Shown: positions 33,947-42,631, counted from the first letter of the stretch. The stretch is 48,250 bases of DNA from Chloroflexota bacterium (GCA_026707745.1 JAPOWG010000051.1:1-48250); one strand, 5' to 3'. The notes: generated by a model from the letters alone, not told the origin. Numbers and translations are program-made.

Positions 33947-34076
33947 AAGATCGCCTTTCCGTGCTTGCCCCATCGCGCCTGTTCACCTGCAAAGTAAGGC
34001 GGTTCGCGATCGCTGACAAGCGAATTTCCGCCTTGCGGTGGCGAATCGTAGGTTGAGCCAAGCGCGATAAGTCTGA

Positions 34077-34105
34077 TTGCGCCTGGACAGAGCTTTGGCT
34101 ATACT
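34077..34105 (+). promoter_or_regulatory. Promoter candidate of the nitrilase gene
   Basis: TTGCGC (34077-34082), 17-bp spacer, TATACT (34100-34105), 26 nt before ATG 34132. Four-of-six -35 and five-of-six -10. Confidence 0.6.
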
Positions 34106-34131
34106 CGGGCGCAAACAGACGGGTGATTGCC

Positions 34132-34920
34132 ATGACACGAATTTCCGTAAGTCTGGGTCAAATGAACATCGCGCTGGGTCAAGTCGAGGCAAATTTCGAA
34201 AAGGCTGAGAGCTTGATCGCGAAGGCTGGAAATCTCAAGTCCGATCTCGTCATCCTGCCCGAGCTTTGGACCACCGGCTACGATTTGGAAAACGCGATGT
34301 CTTATGCCGACGAGTTGCATGCTGGCAGCTTCGCGCGCTTGTCCGCGCTGGCGGAGGAGTACCGCATCGCCATTTATGGCTCAGTGCTGGAGCGGGCCAA
34401 TGGCGCGGCGATGAATTGCGCGGCGCTTCACGCGGCTGATGGACGACTTTCTGGGACCTATCGCAAGATACATCTCTTCCGCCTATTTGACGAGCACCTG
34501 TGGCTGGGCGAGGGCGAGAGCCCGACCGCGCTGGATTTGTCTTGGGGCATGACGGGACTTTCGATTTGTTATGATCTTCGTTTCCCGGAATTGTTCCGCC
34601 GCTACGCCGTGAAGGATCAAGCCAAGCTGATCCTCCTATGCGCCGAATGGCCCCTGGCCCGCGTTGAGCATTGGCGCGCGCTGCTAAAAGCGCGGGCGAT
34701 CGAGAATCAATGTTACATCGTCGCGACCAACGCCTGTGGCGAGACCGGTGGAACGGCCTTCGGCGGACACTCGATGGTTATCGATCCCTGGGGTCAGGTG
34801 CTCATTGAAGGCGGCGAAGATGAGGAACTCTTGACCGCGGAAATCGATTTGGACGAGGTCAATCGCGTGAGGATGAAGATACCTGTGTTCGAAGACCGGC
34901 GGCCCGATGCCTACCTATAA
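34132..34920 (+). CDS. Carbon-nitrogen hydrolase (nitrilase superfamily, omega-amidase-like)
   Basis: A 262-residue cytoplasmic amidase of the nitrilase superfamily. The catalytic triad is complete: Glu44 in LPELWTTGYD, Lys112 in YRKIHLF, and Cys146 in SICYDLRFPE. The combination LPELWTTGY and CYDLRFPELFR is typical of omega-amidase (Nit2/YafV-like) enzymes that hydrolyse 2-oxoglutaramate or 2-oxosuccinamate, but this is a best match by eye. ATG 34132 is used; an in-frame GTG at 34123 is an alternative. It is divergent from the beta-helix gene and appears to be single. Confidence 0.93.
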   Translation: MTRISVSLGQMNIALGQVEANFEKAESLIAKAGNLKSDLVILPELWTTGYDLENAMSYADELHAGSFARLSALAEEYRIAIYGSVLERANGAAMNCAALHAADGRLSGTYRKIHLFRLFDEHLWLGEGESPTALDLSWGMTGLSICYDLRFPELFRRYAVKDQAKLILLCAEWPLARVEHWRALLKARAIENQCYIVATNACGETGGTAFGGHSMVIDPWGQVLIEGGEDEELLTAEIDLDEVNRVRMKIPVFEDRRPDAYL

Positions 34921-35464
34921 GCGCAGGCGCTCTGTATTTGACCTTGACCTCAAATTATTGTCATTCCAGGGCGGGCTCCCGCGCCTGCTGTAGCAGGGCG
35001 ATCGGCGCTATATGTTCGTTGACGCGATTTCTCCGCCCGCCCTGACTGGCGTACTTGGAAAAATGCGGCTTTCGTGGTAAGCTAAGCGAGTGAACAGTTA
35101 TCGAACAGAATCTTTCTATCAAATCTCCCTCAATATCCACTGCATTCCCCGGCATGTGACCACAAAACTTGAAAAGAAAATGATGGCTCGTCGATCGCGG
35201 CTGGCACTTTTACCCGTCGTTGTCACAACTTTTGCGATGGGTGTTGAGGGTTCGCTTTGTGCAATGTGTATCAATATCAGGAAGATGTTCGAGAACAAAG
35301 CAGGCGGGCGCTACGGGAACCAAGGCGCATTCGTAGAAGAAAGTAGATGACGAATTATTGGAGGCAGCTTTGGAATTTAGTAGTTCGGTGAGCGAGCAAT
35401 TGGACCGCGCTACGTGAATCTGCCTGAAGGAAGACAACAAGGAAAACAGTAGGGGAGAACGTTT
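34921..35464. other. Gap before the CarD gene
   Basis: No supported gene. A plus-strand frame could start at 35182 (55 residues, MARRSRLALLPVVVTTFAMG), with a hydrophobic stretch, but it lacks a clear ribosome binding site and homology I recognise. GGGGAG at about 35452-35457 is the ribosome binding site of the CarD gene. Confidence 0.4.
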
Positions 35465-35992
35465 ATGTATTCAACTGGTGACCAGATTATCCATCCCCGT
35501 TACGGTGCAGGTACGGTTATTGGCAAGAAAAAACTGACGCTGCAAGGAAAAACGCGCGCCTACCACATCGTTGAATTGGTCGGCGAGCGAGGCGAAGTGA
35601 TGATCCCGGTCGAGGCGGCGACCGACATGAACATTCGGCCGGCAATCGAGGACCTGTCTATAATCGAAGAGGTCTTCGCCGAGCCGCCCTGTGAATTGTC
35701 CGACGACTATCGCGCCCGCCAGGCGAAAATCCAGAAGCAAATACAAACCCGCGAACCGATGGCTATGGCGCAAGCCCTGCGCGATCTGTTTTGGCGCGAA
35801 CAAAGTGACAAGTTAACGGCGGTCGAGACGAAGCTGAAAAGCCGCCTGATGAAAATGATCAGCCATGAGATCGCTGTTATTTGCCCCGATCTGACCGTCG
35901 AGAAGGCGACCAATCAACTGACACAGATGTTGGTGAAGATGGTGCAAGATGGCTTGCCACCGCCAGAGGATGCGGCGGCGGCGCCATCTTAA
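35465..35992 (+). CDS. CarD/CdnL family transcription factor
   Basis: A 175-residue regulator that binds the RNA polymerase beta subunit and stabilises open promoter complexes. The N-terminal Tudor-like RNA-polymerase interaction domain is plain: GDQIIHPRYGAGTVIGKKKL (5-24), then YHIVEL and MIPVEAATDMNIRPAI, as in CarD, CdnL and TRCF. The C-terminal helical half (about 75-165) has the expected REPMAMAQALRDLFWRE helix, though the DNA-contacting part is diverged. Length is normal. It is alone, converging on a toastrack-domain gene. Confidence 0.94.
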   Translation: MYSTGDQIIHPRYGAGTVIGKKKLTLQGKTRAYHIVELVGERGEVMIPVEAATDMNIRPAIEDLSIIEEVFAEPPCELSDDYRARQAKIQKQIQTREPMAMAQALRDLFWREQSDKLTAVETKLKSRLMKMISHEIAVICPDLTVEKATNQLTQMLVKMVQDGLPPPEDAAAAPS

Positions 35993-36028
35993 AAGCGCGG
36001 GACGAGTCCTTTCAGTCTATTCGTCGTC

Positions 36029-36868
36029 TTATAGCACGTCGAAAAACTGCAATTGAAAGCTGCCGATGCCGCCGTCGAAGTCGATAGTGATCCTTTTGTC
36101 GGCTTCCTTGAAGTTGGCGGTCTCCCAAATGCCGTCTACACCGATCACATGCCCCGTGCCCTTGACCTGCTTAAAGGACTCTGGCAGGTCGACTTTGCCC
36201 AGCCCCGCGGTCGCGTTGAGCTGAACCGCCGCCTCCGGCGACAGCGTGACAATGACTTCGCCAACGCCACCGTCAATATCGAGCTTGCCGTAACTGCCAT
36301 CGGGAATGACGATATCGGTCTTGCCGACGCCACCGCTGACTTTGGCGGCAATCGACGCATCTTGTGTCGGCAAGGTCACGGCGATCTTTCCGATTCCGGT
36401 TTCCAGACGGATGTCATCGACCAGGAGATGGCTTAGGTCGATATCCGTTTCGCCGACGCCGCCTTTCATGCTCAACTGATATGGGATGTTTTGGGCGAGC
36501 GCGATATCCCAATGCAGGTCTTTGTTATTGCCGATGACGCGACCGATTCCTTTGGGAAATTGGCCTTTTTGCCGCAACTTGATAGAACGTTGTGCCGCGC
36601 CTTTGACCTCGAATTCATACTCGCCGACATAGTTTATCTCGGCCTCGAACAGATTGTCGCTGTCAGGGGCCAGCGCGTTCAGGCTGGCTCTGCCCACCGA
36701 AAAGTCTATTTCGACGCTTGCGGATTCGGCGCCATTTCCTGGCGTGATCAAGTTGGCGGTCTCTACCTCAACATCGTCGCCGATCATGTCCGAAAAGAAC
36801 TGGCTGACACGGTCGCCCATGCTCTCGAAATCAAATGACCACTCGACCTTGCGTTTTTCTTTGCTCAT
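36029..36868 (-). CDS. Toastrack-domain (DUF4097/LiaF-C-like) protein
   Basis: A 279-residue protein built of short glycine-rich beta repeats: MKGGVGETDIDLSHLLVDDI, LETGIGKIAVTLP, VSGGVGKTDIVIP, IDGGVGEVIVTLSPEAAVQL and TAGLGKVDLP. This is the single-sided beta-helix 'toastrack' pattern of DUF4097/DUF2154, found in LiaF-type envelope stress proteins and putative adhesins. The N-terminus (MSKEKRKVEWSFDFESMGD) has no signal peptide or membrane helix, so it is probably cytoplasmic. AGGAGCGA lies 9 nt before ATG 36868. The frame is open through a repeat to 36961, which I exclude. Function unknown. Confidence 0.82.
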   Translation of the reverse strand: MSKEKRKVEWSFDFESMGDRVSQFFSDMIGDDVEVETANLITPGNGAESASVEIDFSVGRASLNALAPDSDNLFEAEINYVGEYEFEVKGAAQRSIKLRQKGQFPKGIGRVIGNNKDLHWDIALAQNIPYQLSMKGGVGETDIDLSHLLVDDIRLETGIGKIAVTLPTQDASIAAKVSGGVGKTDIVIPDGSYGKLDIDGGVGEVIVTLSPEAAVQLNATAGLGKVDLPESFKQVKGTGHVIGVDGIWETANFKEADKRITIDFDGGIGSFQLQFFDVL

Positions 36869-36885
36869 TGCAATTCGCTCCTGTA

Positions 36886-36975
36886 GGTGCTCGGCGCGTA
36901 ACCGGCGAAAAGTTCCCAAGAATGGCGCGCTCTCGCAAAATAGTAAGCCTTCTCGTCGCATGAGCGACGCGGTTT
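36886..36975 (-). repeat. Two-hairpin dispersed repeat, copy D
   Basis: Read on the minus strand: AAACCG, then hairpin 1 CGTCGC-TCAT-GCGACG, TATTTTGCGAGAGCGCGCC, then the second arm with TTCGCCGGTTACGCGCCGAG. It ends 17 nt before the toastrack gene start, in that gene's orientation. The rest of 36869-37190 holds a promoter candidate and no gene. Confidence 0.8.
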
Positions 36976-37126
36976 ACATAAACCTGTGCTTGTCTATGTG
37001 CTATACGCAGCTTGAAAACTGAAGGTTTGCAAGAATCTCGTAAACATTTCAGAAGCCCGCAAGCGCGCAAGTTTACGGGACGCCGCCACCGAACCGCCGG
37101 CGCGACTTTGGCCATCAGCTTCAGAC

Positions 37127-37156
37127 TTGTCGCTATAAATGTATAGAGGCTATACT
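37127..37156 (+). promoter_or_regulatory. Promoter candidate of the small membrane protein gene
   Basis: TTGTCG (37127-37132), 18-bp spacer, TATACT (37151-37156), 34 nt before ATG 37191. Confidence 0.55.
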
Positions 37157-37190
37157 TAGATCAGGTATCCGGTGTGAGGATTTGTATCAC

Positions 37191-37466
37191 ATGGAAAACA
37201 TTCCCGGCGTCAAATGGGTTATGCGTCATCCCCGGCTTTCGGCATGGGTGGTCTTGGCAGTTGGCATGGTCGCCTTGCTGGTATACGAAGCGCGTAACGT
37301 GGGCTTGGAAACTTCGCAGTGGATCGCGCTGATCGTCGCCACAGTGTTGGTTGCCGGCGCATGTATCTGGATCATCAGTTGGGAAGATCAAGACGATCCG
37401 GAAGACGTTGCCGAAATCAGCGCCGCCGAGGGTGAAGCGGGGCAAGAAGCTGAAAGCAGCGCCTAA
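37191..37466 (+). CDS. Small two-helix membrane protein with acidic tail
   Basis: A 91-residue protein with two hydrophobic segments (about 20-36, WVVLAVGMVALLVY, and 46-66, WIALIVATVLVAGACIWII). They are followed by a strongly acidic C-terminus of about 25 residues (EDQDDPEDVAE and similar). GAGGA (37176-37180) supports ATG 37191. No known family is recognised. The orderly promoter, ribosome binding site and hydrophobic pattern argue that it is a real gene. A weak CCCCTG/CAGGGG hairpin (37475-37500) follows. Confidence 0.75.
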   Translation: MENIPGVKWVMRHPRLSAWVVLAVGMVALLVYEARNVGLETSQWIALIVATVLVAGACIWIISWEDQDDPEDVAEISAAEGEAGQEAESSA

Positions 37467-37592
37467 AGGCAAAACCCCTGCGGCTTGCCTTCTTCAGGGG
37501 AAGAGGCCGCGCGGAATCCCAGTTGTTAGACGACCAAGCGCAACAGACTCCACGGGCGCGAACCCCGGCGCCCAACCGCGTTGATTGCCAAA

Positions 37593-38117
37593 ATGACTCC
37601 AGAACCAGCTTTTCTCGAACGGCCATCCCTCGCGTACAAGGACAGTTATATTGATGCCGTTTATGAGTACATCGCGGAAAACCAGGAGCCGACCTGGCAT
37701 CCCGAGATCCTGCGAGAGCGCTTCGGTGAGTTTCTGCTGGCGCTGTGTCAGGCGGAAAGCGAGCCACTGGCGGGCATGGTACCGGCGACGCAGTATTGGC
37801 TGGTCGCGAACAATGTGGGCTATTTGGGCGAGGTATCTTTACGCCATCAACTGAACGAGAGCCTGAAACTGTTTGGCGGGCATATCGGTTACAAGATCCG
37901 TCCTTCTCAACGTCGAAAAGGATATGGCTCGCTGCTGTGCAAACTGGCGATCGAGAAGGCTCGTCAACGCGGCATCGCTGATATACTGATCACCTGCGAT
38001 GATGACAATACAGGCTCCTGGAAAATTATCGAAGCCAATGGCGGGGTCCTCGTTGACCGGGTCGACAATAAGCGCGGCACGCTCACGCGGCGCTATTGGG
38101 TATACCCGGACAAATGA
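37593..38117 (+). CDS. GNAT family N-acetyltransferase
   Basis: A 174-residue acetyl-CoA-dependent acyltransferase. Motif A is IGYKIRPSQRRKGYGSLL, with the R-R-K-G-Y-G pyrophosphate-binding loop at about residues 108-113. LLCKLAIEKARQRGI and ITCDDDNTGSWKIIEANGG follow as in GNAT motif B. Pattern and length resemble YokL/RimI-like predicted acetyltransferases, acceptor unknown. ATG 37593 is used; an in-frame TTG at 37581 exists. It converges with the DCC-family gene 18 nt downstream. Confidence 0.9.
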   Translation: MTPEPAFLERPSLAYKDSYIDAVYEYIAENQEPTWHPEILRERFGEFLLALCQAESEPLAGMVPATQYWLVANNVGYLGEVSLRHQLNESLKLFGGHIGYKIRPSQRRKGYGSLLCKLAIEKARQRGIADILITCDDDNTGSWKIIEANGGVLVDRVDNKRGTLTRRYWVYPDK

Positions 38118-38135
38118 GCCTTTAAACTTGGCAAC

Positions 38136-38534
38136 TCAGCCCGAAATCTCGCAGTTGCCGTCATCGCATTCGGGAATCGACTTGCCAAATAAGCGGTTGA
38201 TCCGGTAACGACGACGAGCGATGGAACGGTACAGGGCGGCGCCCAGCTTATCCGCGCCCGGCGCACCCAGAAGCAGCCAAATCGGCAAACCAAGCGGCAA
38301 TTCACGCAGCATGCGGCGGGTGGCGTCCATGCCGGCGAATACCGCACCGCGTTCATCAATGACGTGGATTGCTCCCAGCATGTCGGCGGCGTTCAGTTGC
38401 GGAAACTGCGGTTGCCAAGCGTCGCGGTCGTGCAGATCGATGAATCTGACGCGATGCCGCCAGTCGAACGCTGAAATGGTTCCGCGCGTCGATTGACAGA
38501 TGATGCAACGACCATCGTAGAGCGCGGTGAGCAT
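38136..38534 (-). CDS. DCC family thiol-disulfide oxidoreductase-like protein (DUF393)
   Basis: A 132-residue protein of the DCC (DUF393) family, a thioredoxin-like fold. The motif ALYDGRCIICQ near the N-terminus contains the Asp-x-x-Cys-x-x-Cys signature (Asp7, Cys10, Cys13). Downstream AIHVIDERGAVFAGMDATRR and the conserved arginine-rich middle are typical. Its C-terminus adds a CDDGNC pair, with possible extra redox or metal cysteines. ATG 38534 has GGGAG about 8 nt upstream and places the motif at the usual distance. Activity unproven in this family. Confidence 0.87.
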   Translation of the reverse strand: MLTALYDGRCIICQSTRGTISAFDWRHRVRFIDLHDRDAWQPQFPQLNAADMLGAIHVIDERGAVFAGMDATRRMLRELPLGLPIWLLLGAPGADKLGAALYRSIARRRYRINRLFGKSIPECDDGNCEISG

Positions 38535-38633
38535 AAGCGACTCCCGGTCCAGTGATGGCGCTGATTGTAGCAGAGTTTGACACACCTGTCCTTTGAAATA
38601 CGCCCGTCACAGGCGTTATACTTCATTTTTTCA

Positions 38634-38730
38634 TTAGACCGCGAATTGTAGTAACCGAGCAGGTTTATTACTTTGTGTGAGCGCGCCATTCTTGGGACCT
38701 TTTCGCTGGTTAGGCGCCGAGCGGCTGTGG
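38634..38730 (+). repeat. Two-hairpin dispersed repeat, copy E
   Basis: Opens AGACCGCG and carries AACCGAGCAGGTTTATTA like copies F and G, then the core TTTGTGTGAGCGCG. The second half matches copy D (CCATTCTTGGGACC, then TTCGCTGGTTAGGCGCCGAG, then CGGCTGTGG), so it combines the two subtypes. It ends 28 nt before the SbcC start, same orientation. Confidence 0.78.
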
Positions 38731-38758
38731 ATACGACACTCGAACGAGGGAAGCCTAG

Positions 38759-41320
38759 GTGATCCCGAAACGCCTGGAACTAAATAATTTTCTGGCCTAT
38801 CGCGCGCCCAAACCGATCAGTTTCGACGGCATTGACTTGGCTTGTATCAGCGGGAGTAACGGCGTAGGCAAGTCGTCATTGCTCGATGCGATCACTTGGG
38901 CGCTTTGGGGTAAAGCCCGCGCGCGGCGCGAAGATGATCTGATCCACCAGGGCCAGCGCGAGATGCAGGTCAGCCTCGACTTCGAGCAAGATGGCATCCG
39001 CTATCGCGTTGTGCGGCGACGGGCACGGACCGGACGTGGCAGACGCGGCACGCTTGATTTGCTCATCTGGGGAGCGGATGAAAGCCCTCGCCGCATTAAC
39101 GCAGAAGGCATCCGACGATCCCAGGACAAGATTAATCAAATCCTGCGGCTGGACTACGAAACCTTTGTGCATTCAGCTTTTTTGCAACAAGGACGCGCCG
39201 ATGCCTTCACTCTGAAGACGCCTGCTGAACGAAAACGGATCCTGGCGGAGATTCTCGGTTTGGACAAATGGACCGTTTACGAGGAGGCTGTCAAAGGCCA
39301 GTTGGGCAAAACCGCTCAAGAGATTAGCATCCTCGAGCACGATATCAGGAGGGCCGACGAAGAGATTTCGCGCGAATCGCAACTGCGGGAGGCTCTGGAA
39401 GCGCTGACAAAGTTGGTCGACGAAGCGCATGTCAAGCTGGATAGTGTCAGCGCGCAGTACGACAGTTTGGCCAATACGTCGGCGCTGCTGCTGCGCGAAC
39501 GTGAAAACCGAAGCCAGTTGGAACGCCGTATGGCCTCGCGCCGCGTTGATATGGAGGCGGCTGAGGCGGAGGTCAAGCGGCAGGATGACAGAATCGCTGA
39601 ATATCATGAGATCATCGCGGCTGCGGATACGATTGAATCGGGCTATCAGCAGTTGCAGGCCGCGCGCGAAAACCAGAACGCAATCGCCGAAAGCTTGTCC
39701 CAGCAGCAAGCCCTCGATGCTCAGGTTCACAAGCTGGAAACAGCATTGGCAGGTCAAGAGGCGAAGTTGACCCGTGAATGCGAGGTCTTAAAAGCCCGTA
39801 TCGAGCAGTTGGAATCGCAGATCAATGCTGGGGAAACAGGCGATCTGGATGCGATAAGGATAGAACTTGCCAAGCTGGAAAACCTGAATTCGCGGCGGGA
39901 TGAATCAACAAAAGCGATTCAAGCGCTCACAGCGCGGCGCTCGACTTTGCGGGATCAGTTGGACCAATTGCGGACCGAAGGTCAAGCGCTCAATGAGCGT
40001 CTGGAGCGCCTGGAAAGAGTGGATGCAGCGGAGGGAGCCATCTGCCCGCTTTGTGGACAAGCCTTGACCGAAGATCATCGAGGCGAGACCATGGCGCAAT
40101 TGACCCACGAGCGCGACGCCAAACGCCAACGATACCGCGATTGTCTCGACCAGATCCGGCGCGTCGAAGACGACAGCCTGGCAAAACAGAAGGAAGTCGA
40201 CGCATGGGCCCGGCAACTCAAGAATTTGCCGGCTCTTCAGCAGCGGAAAGGCGCCTTAAGCAAGCAGATAGAGGCGGTACGCGATGCGGAGCAGGATTTG
40301 GGGATCTTACGTAATCAACTGGCGCAGGTCGAAGCGCAACTCGAGGAGGCGAGTTTCGGCGGGGAATTGCGCCGTCAGTTGAAGCAACTGGAAGAGCAGC
40401 GTTCGCGGATTACGGGCCCCGAGGCATCGTATGCTGACAACAGAGCGCAGCTCGAGACGCTTGCCGCTTATGATCGGCGTCAAAAACACCTGGAATTCGC
40501 GCAGATCAATCTGCCGGAAGCGCAAGAACTAGGGGACAAGACGCGGGAGCAATTGGAGGCGCTGGAGGCCGCGCAAAGCGAAGATGAGCGGCATCTGGAA
40601 AAGAACGCGAGCGAGATCAAGCGCCTGGAAGCACAGGTTGAGCAAGAACGAGAACTGCGCGGCCAGCTCGATCAAACTCGGGCCGAAGTTCAGCTTCTGC
40701 GCGAGCGCAGGACGATCGCGCAGCAAGAACTGAAGGCGGTCGCCGCCGGGCACCAAACGCGAACTCGCCTGCAGGGACGCCTGAGAGAGGCCTTGGAGGA
40801 AAAGAGCTTGCGGGAGGAACTGCGTATCGCATTCGGACGCGATGGTGTGCCGGGGATGATCATCGAAACGGCAATCCCGGAATTGGAGGCCGAGGCGAAT
40901 GCTCTGTTGGCGCGCATGACCGACGGAGGCATGCGAATCGGCTTCAATACGCAGCGAGAGACGCTCGCCGGCGCTGCGGTGGAGACGCTGGATATCACTA
41001 TTGCCGACAGCCTGGGCGCGCGTGATTATGAGATGTACAGCGGTGGCGAAGCCTTTCGCATCAATTTCGCCATCCGCATCGCGCTTTCGAAGTTGTTGGC
41101 GCGGCGGGCAGGGGCCCATTTGCGAACGCTTTTCATTGACGAGGGATTTGGCTCTCAAGATGCCGAGGGACGAACCAAGCTCGTGGACGCCATCAACAAG
41201 ATTCAAGCGGATTTTGACTTGATCCTGGTGATCACCCATATCGACGAATTGCGCGATTCTTTTCCAGCGCGTCTGCTCGTAGAAAAGACCGCCGATGGCA
41301 GTACGGTGACCGCCAGCTAG
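38759..41320 (+). CDS. sbcC: SbcC/Rad50-type SMC-like ATPase
   Basis: An 853-residue DNA-repair ATPase. The N-terminal Walker A is GSNGVGKSS (32-40) after the typical LELNNFLAYR strand. Long coiled-coil arms cover about 180-420 and 440-700. A zinc hook, ICPLCGQ, lies at about 427-433. The C-terminal half-site has the ABC signature YSGGEAFRINFAIRIALS (near 760) and Walker B LFIDEGFGSQD (near 793). Rad50 and SbcC act with the Mre11/SbcD nuclease, but no such gene is in this window. GTG 38759 is the start, with GAGGGAA 8 nt upstream. It is shorter than Escherichia coli SbcC (1048), mainly in the coils. Confidence 0.94.
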   Translation: MIPKRLELNNFLAYRAPKPISFDGIDLACISGSNGVGKSSLLDAITWALWGKARARREDDLIHQGQREMQVSLDFEQDGIRYRVVRRRARTGRGRRGTLDLLIWGADESPRRINAEGIRRSQDKINQILRLDYETFVHSAFLQQGRADAFTLKTPAERKRILAEILGLDKWTVYEEAVKGQLGKTAQEISILEHDIRRADEEISRESQLREALEALTKLVDEAHVKLDSVSAQYDSLANTSALLLRERENRSQLERRMASRRVDMEAAEAEVKRQDDRIAEYHEIIAAADTIESGYQQLQAARENQNAIAESLSQQQALDAQVHKLETALAGQEAKLTRECEVLKARIEQLESQINAGETGDLDAIRIELAKLENLNSRRDESTKAIQALTARRSTLRDQLDQLRTEGQALNERLERLERVDAAEGAICPLCGQALTEDHRGETMAQLTHERDAKRQRYRDCLDQIRRVEDDSLAKQKEVDAWARQLKNLPALQQRKGALSKQIEAVRDAEQDLGILRNQLAQVEAQLEEASFGGELRRQLKQLEEQRSRITGPEASYADNRAQLETLAAYDRRQKHLEFAQINLPEAQELGDKTREQLEALEAAQSEDERHLEKNASEIKRLEAQVEQERELRGQLDQTRAEVQLLRERRTIAQQELKAVAAGHQTRTRLQGRLREALEEKSLREELRIAFGRDGVPGMIIETAIPELEAEANALLARMTDGGMRIGFNTQRETLAGAAVETLDITIADSLGARDYEMYSGGEAFRINFAIRIALSKLLARRAGAHLRTLFIDEGFGSQDAEGRTKLVDAINKIQADFDLILVITHIDELRDSFPARLLVEKTADGSTVTAS

Positions 41321-41356
41321 GTAATGCATTCGCAACTCATAGCGAAAGGAATAGGC

Positions 41357-42118
41357 ATGACAGTTTCAAAGCAAGACCATCGTTTAAGCCGCGAAGACGT
41401 CGATTTCTTCGTCGCCAACGGCTATTTGGGACCCTACGCGGCGATGCGCCCGGAGGAAATGGCGGAGATACGGGCGGAGATCGATACGGGGGTATTGACG
41501 AGCGACGGTCCCAATCCGCGATCGCGCGGACAATCCCGACATATGGACTCCCCCGTGGTTTATGATCTGGCGACGCATCCGGCCATTATCGAGCGCATCG
41601 CCTGCTTGTTAGGACCGGATCTGGTAGCATGGGCGACCAATTTCTGGCTAAAGGCGCCGGGCGGCGCCGAGATCCCCTGGCACCAGGATATCAATTTCTG
41701 GCCGCTGGAACCGCCGGTCAATATTTCCGCCTGGATCGCCATTGACGAGGTCACGATCGAGAATTCCTGCGTCCAGATCATACCGGGTTCGCACCGCCGC
41801 TCGATACCGCATATTCCAACCGAAGAGGGTATGGCATTTAACGATATGGCGGATCCGCAGTTCTTTGATGTCGAGCGAGCGATCAATATGGAATTGCAGC
41901 CCGGCGAGTTCTTCTTATTCAGCGAACGCCTGCTGCACCGTTCGAGCAAAAACGTATCGACCAAGCGTCGGCTGGGTATTTCCGTTCGGGTGACCTTGCC
42001 GATCGTGCACATCTTTCAGGATCAGGCGCCCTTGCACCCCGGTCATACGGCGATTCTGGCGAAGGGGGTAGATGTCATGGGTTTCAATCGCTATGCCGGG
42101 CGGCCGGGCGCTCGTTGA
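41357..42118 (+). CDS. Phytanoyl-CoA dioxygenase (PhyH) family oxygenase
   Basis: A 253-residue iron/2-oxoglutarate-dependent oxygenase of the PhyH family. The iron triad is His109-x-Asp111 in WHQDINFW and His194 in LLHRSSKN. A following arginine (Arg204 or Arg205 in STKRRLGISV) can bind 2-oxoglutarate. Other family segments are SREDVDFFVANGYLG at the N-terminus and QIIPGSHRR. It would hydroxylate an unknown small molecule; such genes are numerous in Chloroflexota and other bacteria. AAAGGA lies about 8 nt before ATG 41357. It follows sbcC by 36 nt, so co-transcription is likely. Confidence 0.92.
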   Translation: MTVSKQDHRLSREDVDFFVANGYLGPYAAMRPEEMAEIRAEIDTGVLTSDGPNPRSRGQSRHMDSPVVYDLATHPAIIERIACLLGPDLVAWATNFWLKAPGGAEIPWHQDINFWPLEPPVNISAWIAIDEVTIENSCVQIIPGSHRRSIPHIPTEEGMAFNDMADPQFFDVERAINMELQPGEFFLFSERLLHRSSKNVSTKRRLGISVRVTLPIVHIFQDQAPLHPGHTAILAKGVDVMGFNRYAGRPGAR

Positions 42119-42207
42119 GGAAGACTGTCACGCGCTTGCCCGAGAGTTGCTTGGAGGTTTAACCGCTAGACCAGGTCCTGAGAAGCGCGTGAAGCTGTTT
42201 TATAGCA

Positions 42208-42420
42208 TCACAGCATCTTTCGCCGCAACTCTTCCATGGCTTCGCGAGAGCGGCGACGCAGCTTGGCTCGGAAATGGGCGGCCTCTATGGTGCTGTACTT
42301 GGTTCGGATGATGTTAACGATTTCGTCGGTACAGTCTTTGCAAAAGGCGCTTTCGGGATGGGGAAACTCGGAAACTGGCAATTCCGATTCGCATCTCACG
42401 CATGGTTTGAGTTCCGACAA
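42208..42420 (-). CDS. Small zinc-ribbon-like protein (CxxC-x16-CxxC)
   Basis: A 70-residue protein with CVRC (7-10) and CKDC (27-30), a four-cysteine zinc site around LPVSEFPHPES. The rest is a highly basic helical tail (FRAKLRRRSREAMEELRRK). The 'C..C....LP.SEF......C..C' layout recalls the zinc-binding N-terminus of HNH/recombination-endonuclease VII-like and other nucleic-acid-binding proteins, but no nuclease domain follows. The start is probably TTG 42420, with AGGAAGGAA 9 nt upstream; no ATG fits. A nucleic-acid-binding role is inferred. Confidence 0.65.
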   Translation of the reverse strand: MSELKPCVRCESELPVSEFPHPESAFCKDCTDEIVNIIRTKYSTIEAAHFRAKLRRRSREAMEELRRKML

Positions 42421-42601
42421 TGTGGAGCGTTCCTTCCTGTTCCATACCTATTGTACGCGATTATGCGCCAGAAGTGAATAAGCGCGCAACAGCCGCCAAT
42501 GCAGCGTTTAGTGGACAATTCGGCTCCGAAGACACGTATGACTGAAGCAGCGCCCTTGTGCGATTTCACCCCAAAAGATGAGCAAAATTCGACAAACTGT
42601 T

Positions 42602-42631
42602 TTGGATGTGACAAAATGTAAACAATATACA
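42602..42631 (+). promoter_or_regulatory. Weak promoter candidate of the dehydrogenase gene
   Basis: TTGGAT (42602-42607) and TATACA (42626-42631) at 18 bp, three- and four-of-six matches. TTTTG/CAAAA forms a small dyad around the -35. Apart from this, the 42421-42751 gap shows no gene. Confidence 0.3.

Noticed and set aside
35182..35350. 55-residue hydrophobic frame before the CarD gene
   Set aside because: No clear ribosome binding site, unbiased composition and no recognisable homology; kept only as a note.
36869..36961. N-terminal extension of the toastrack protein
   Set aside because: It runs through repeat copy D and is similar only to the equally spurious extension at 27649-27744.
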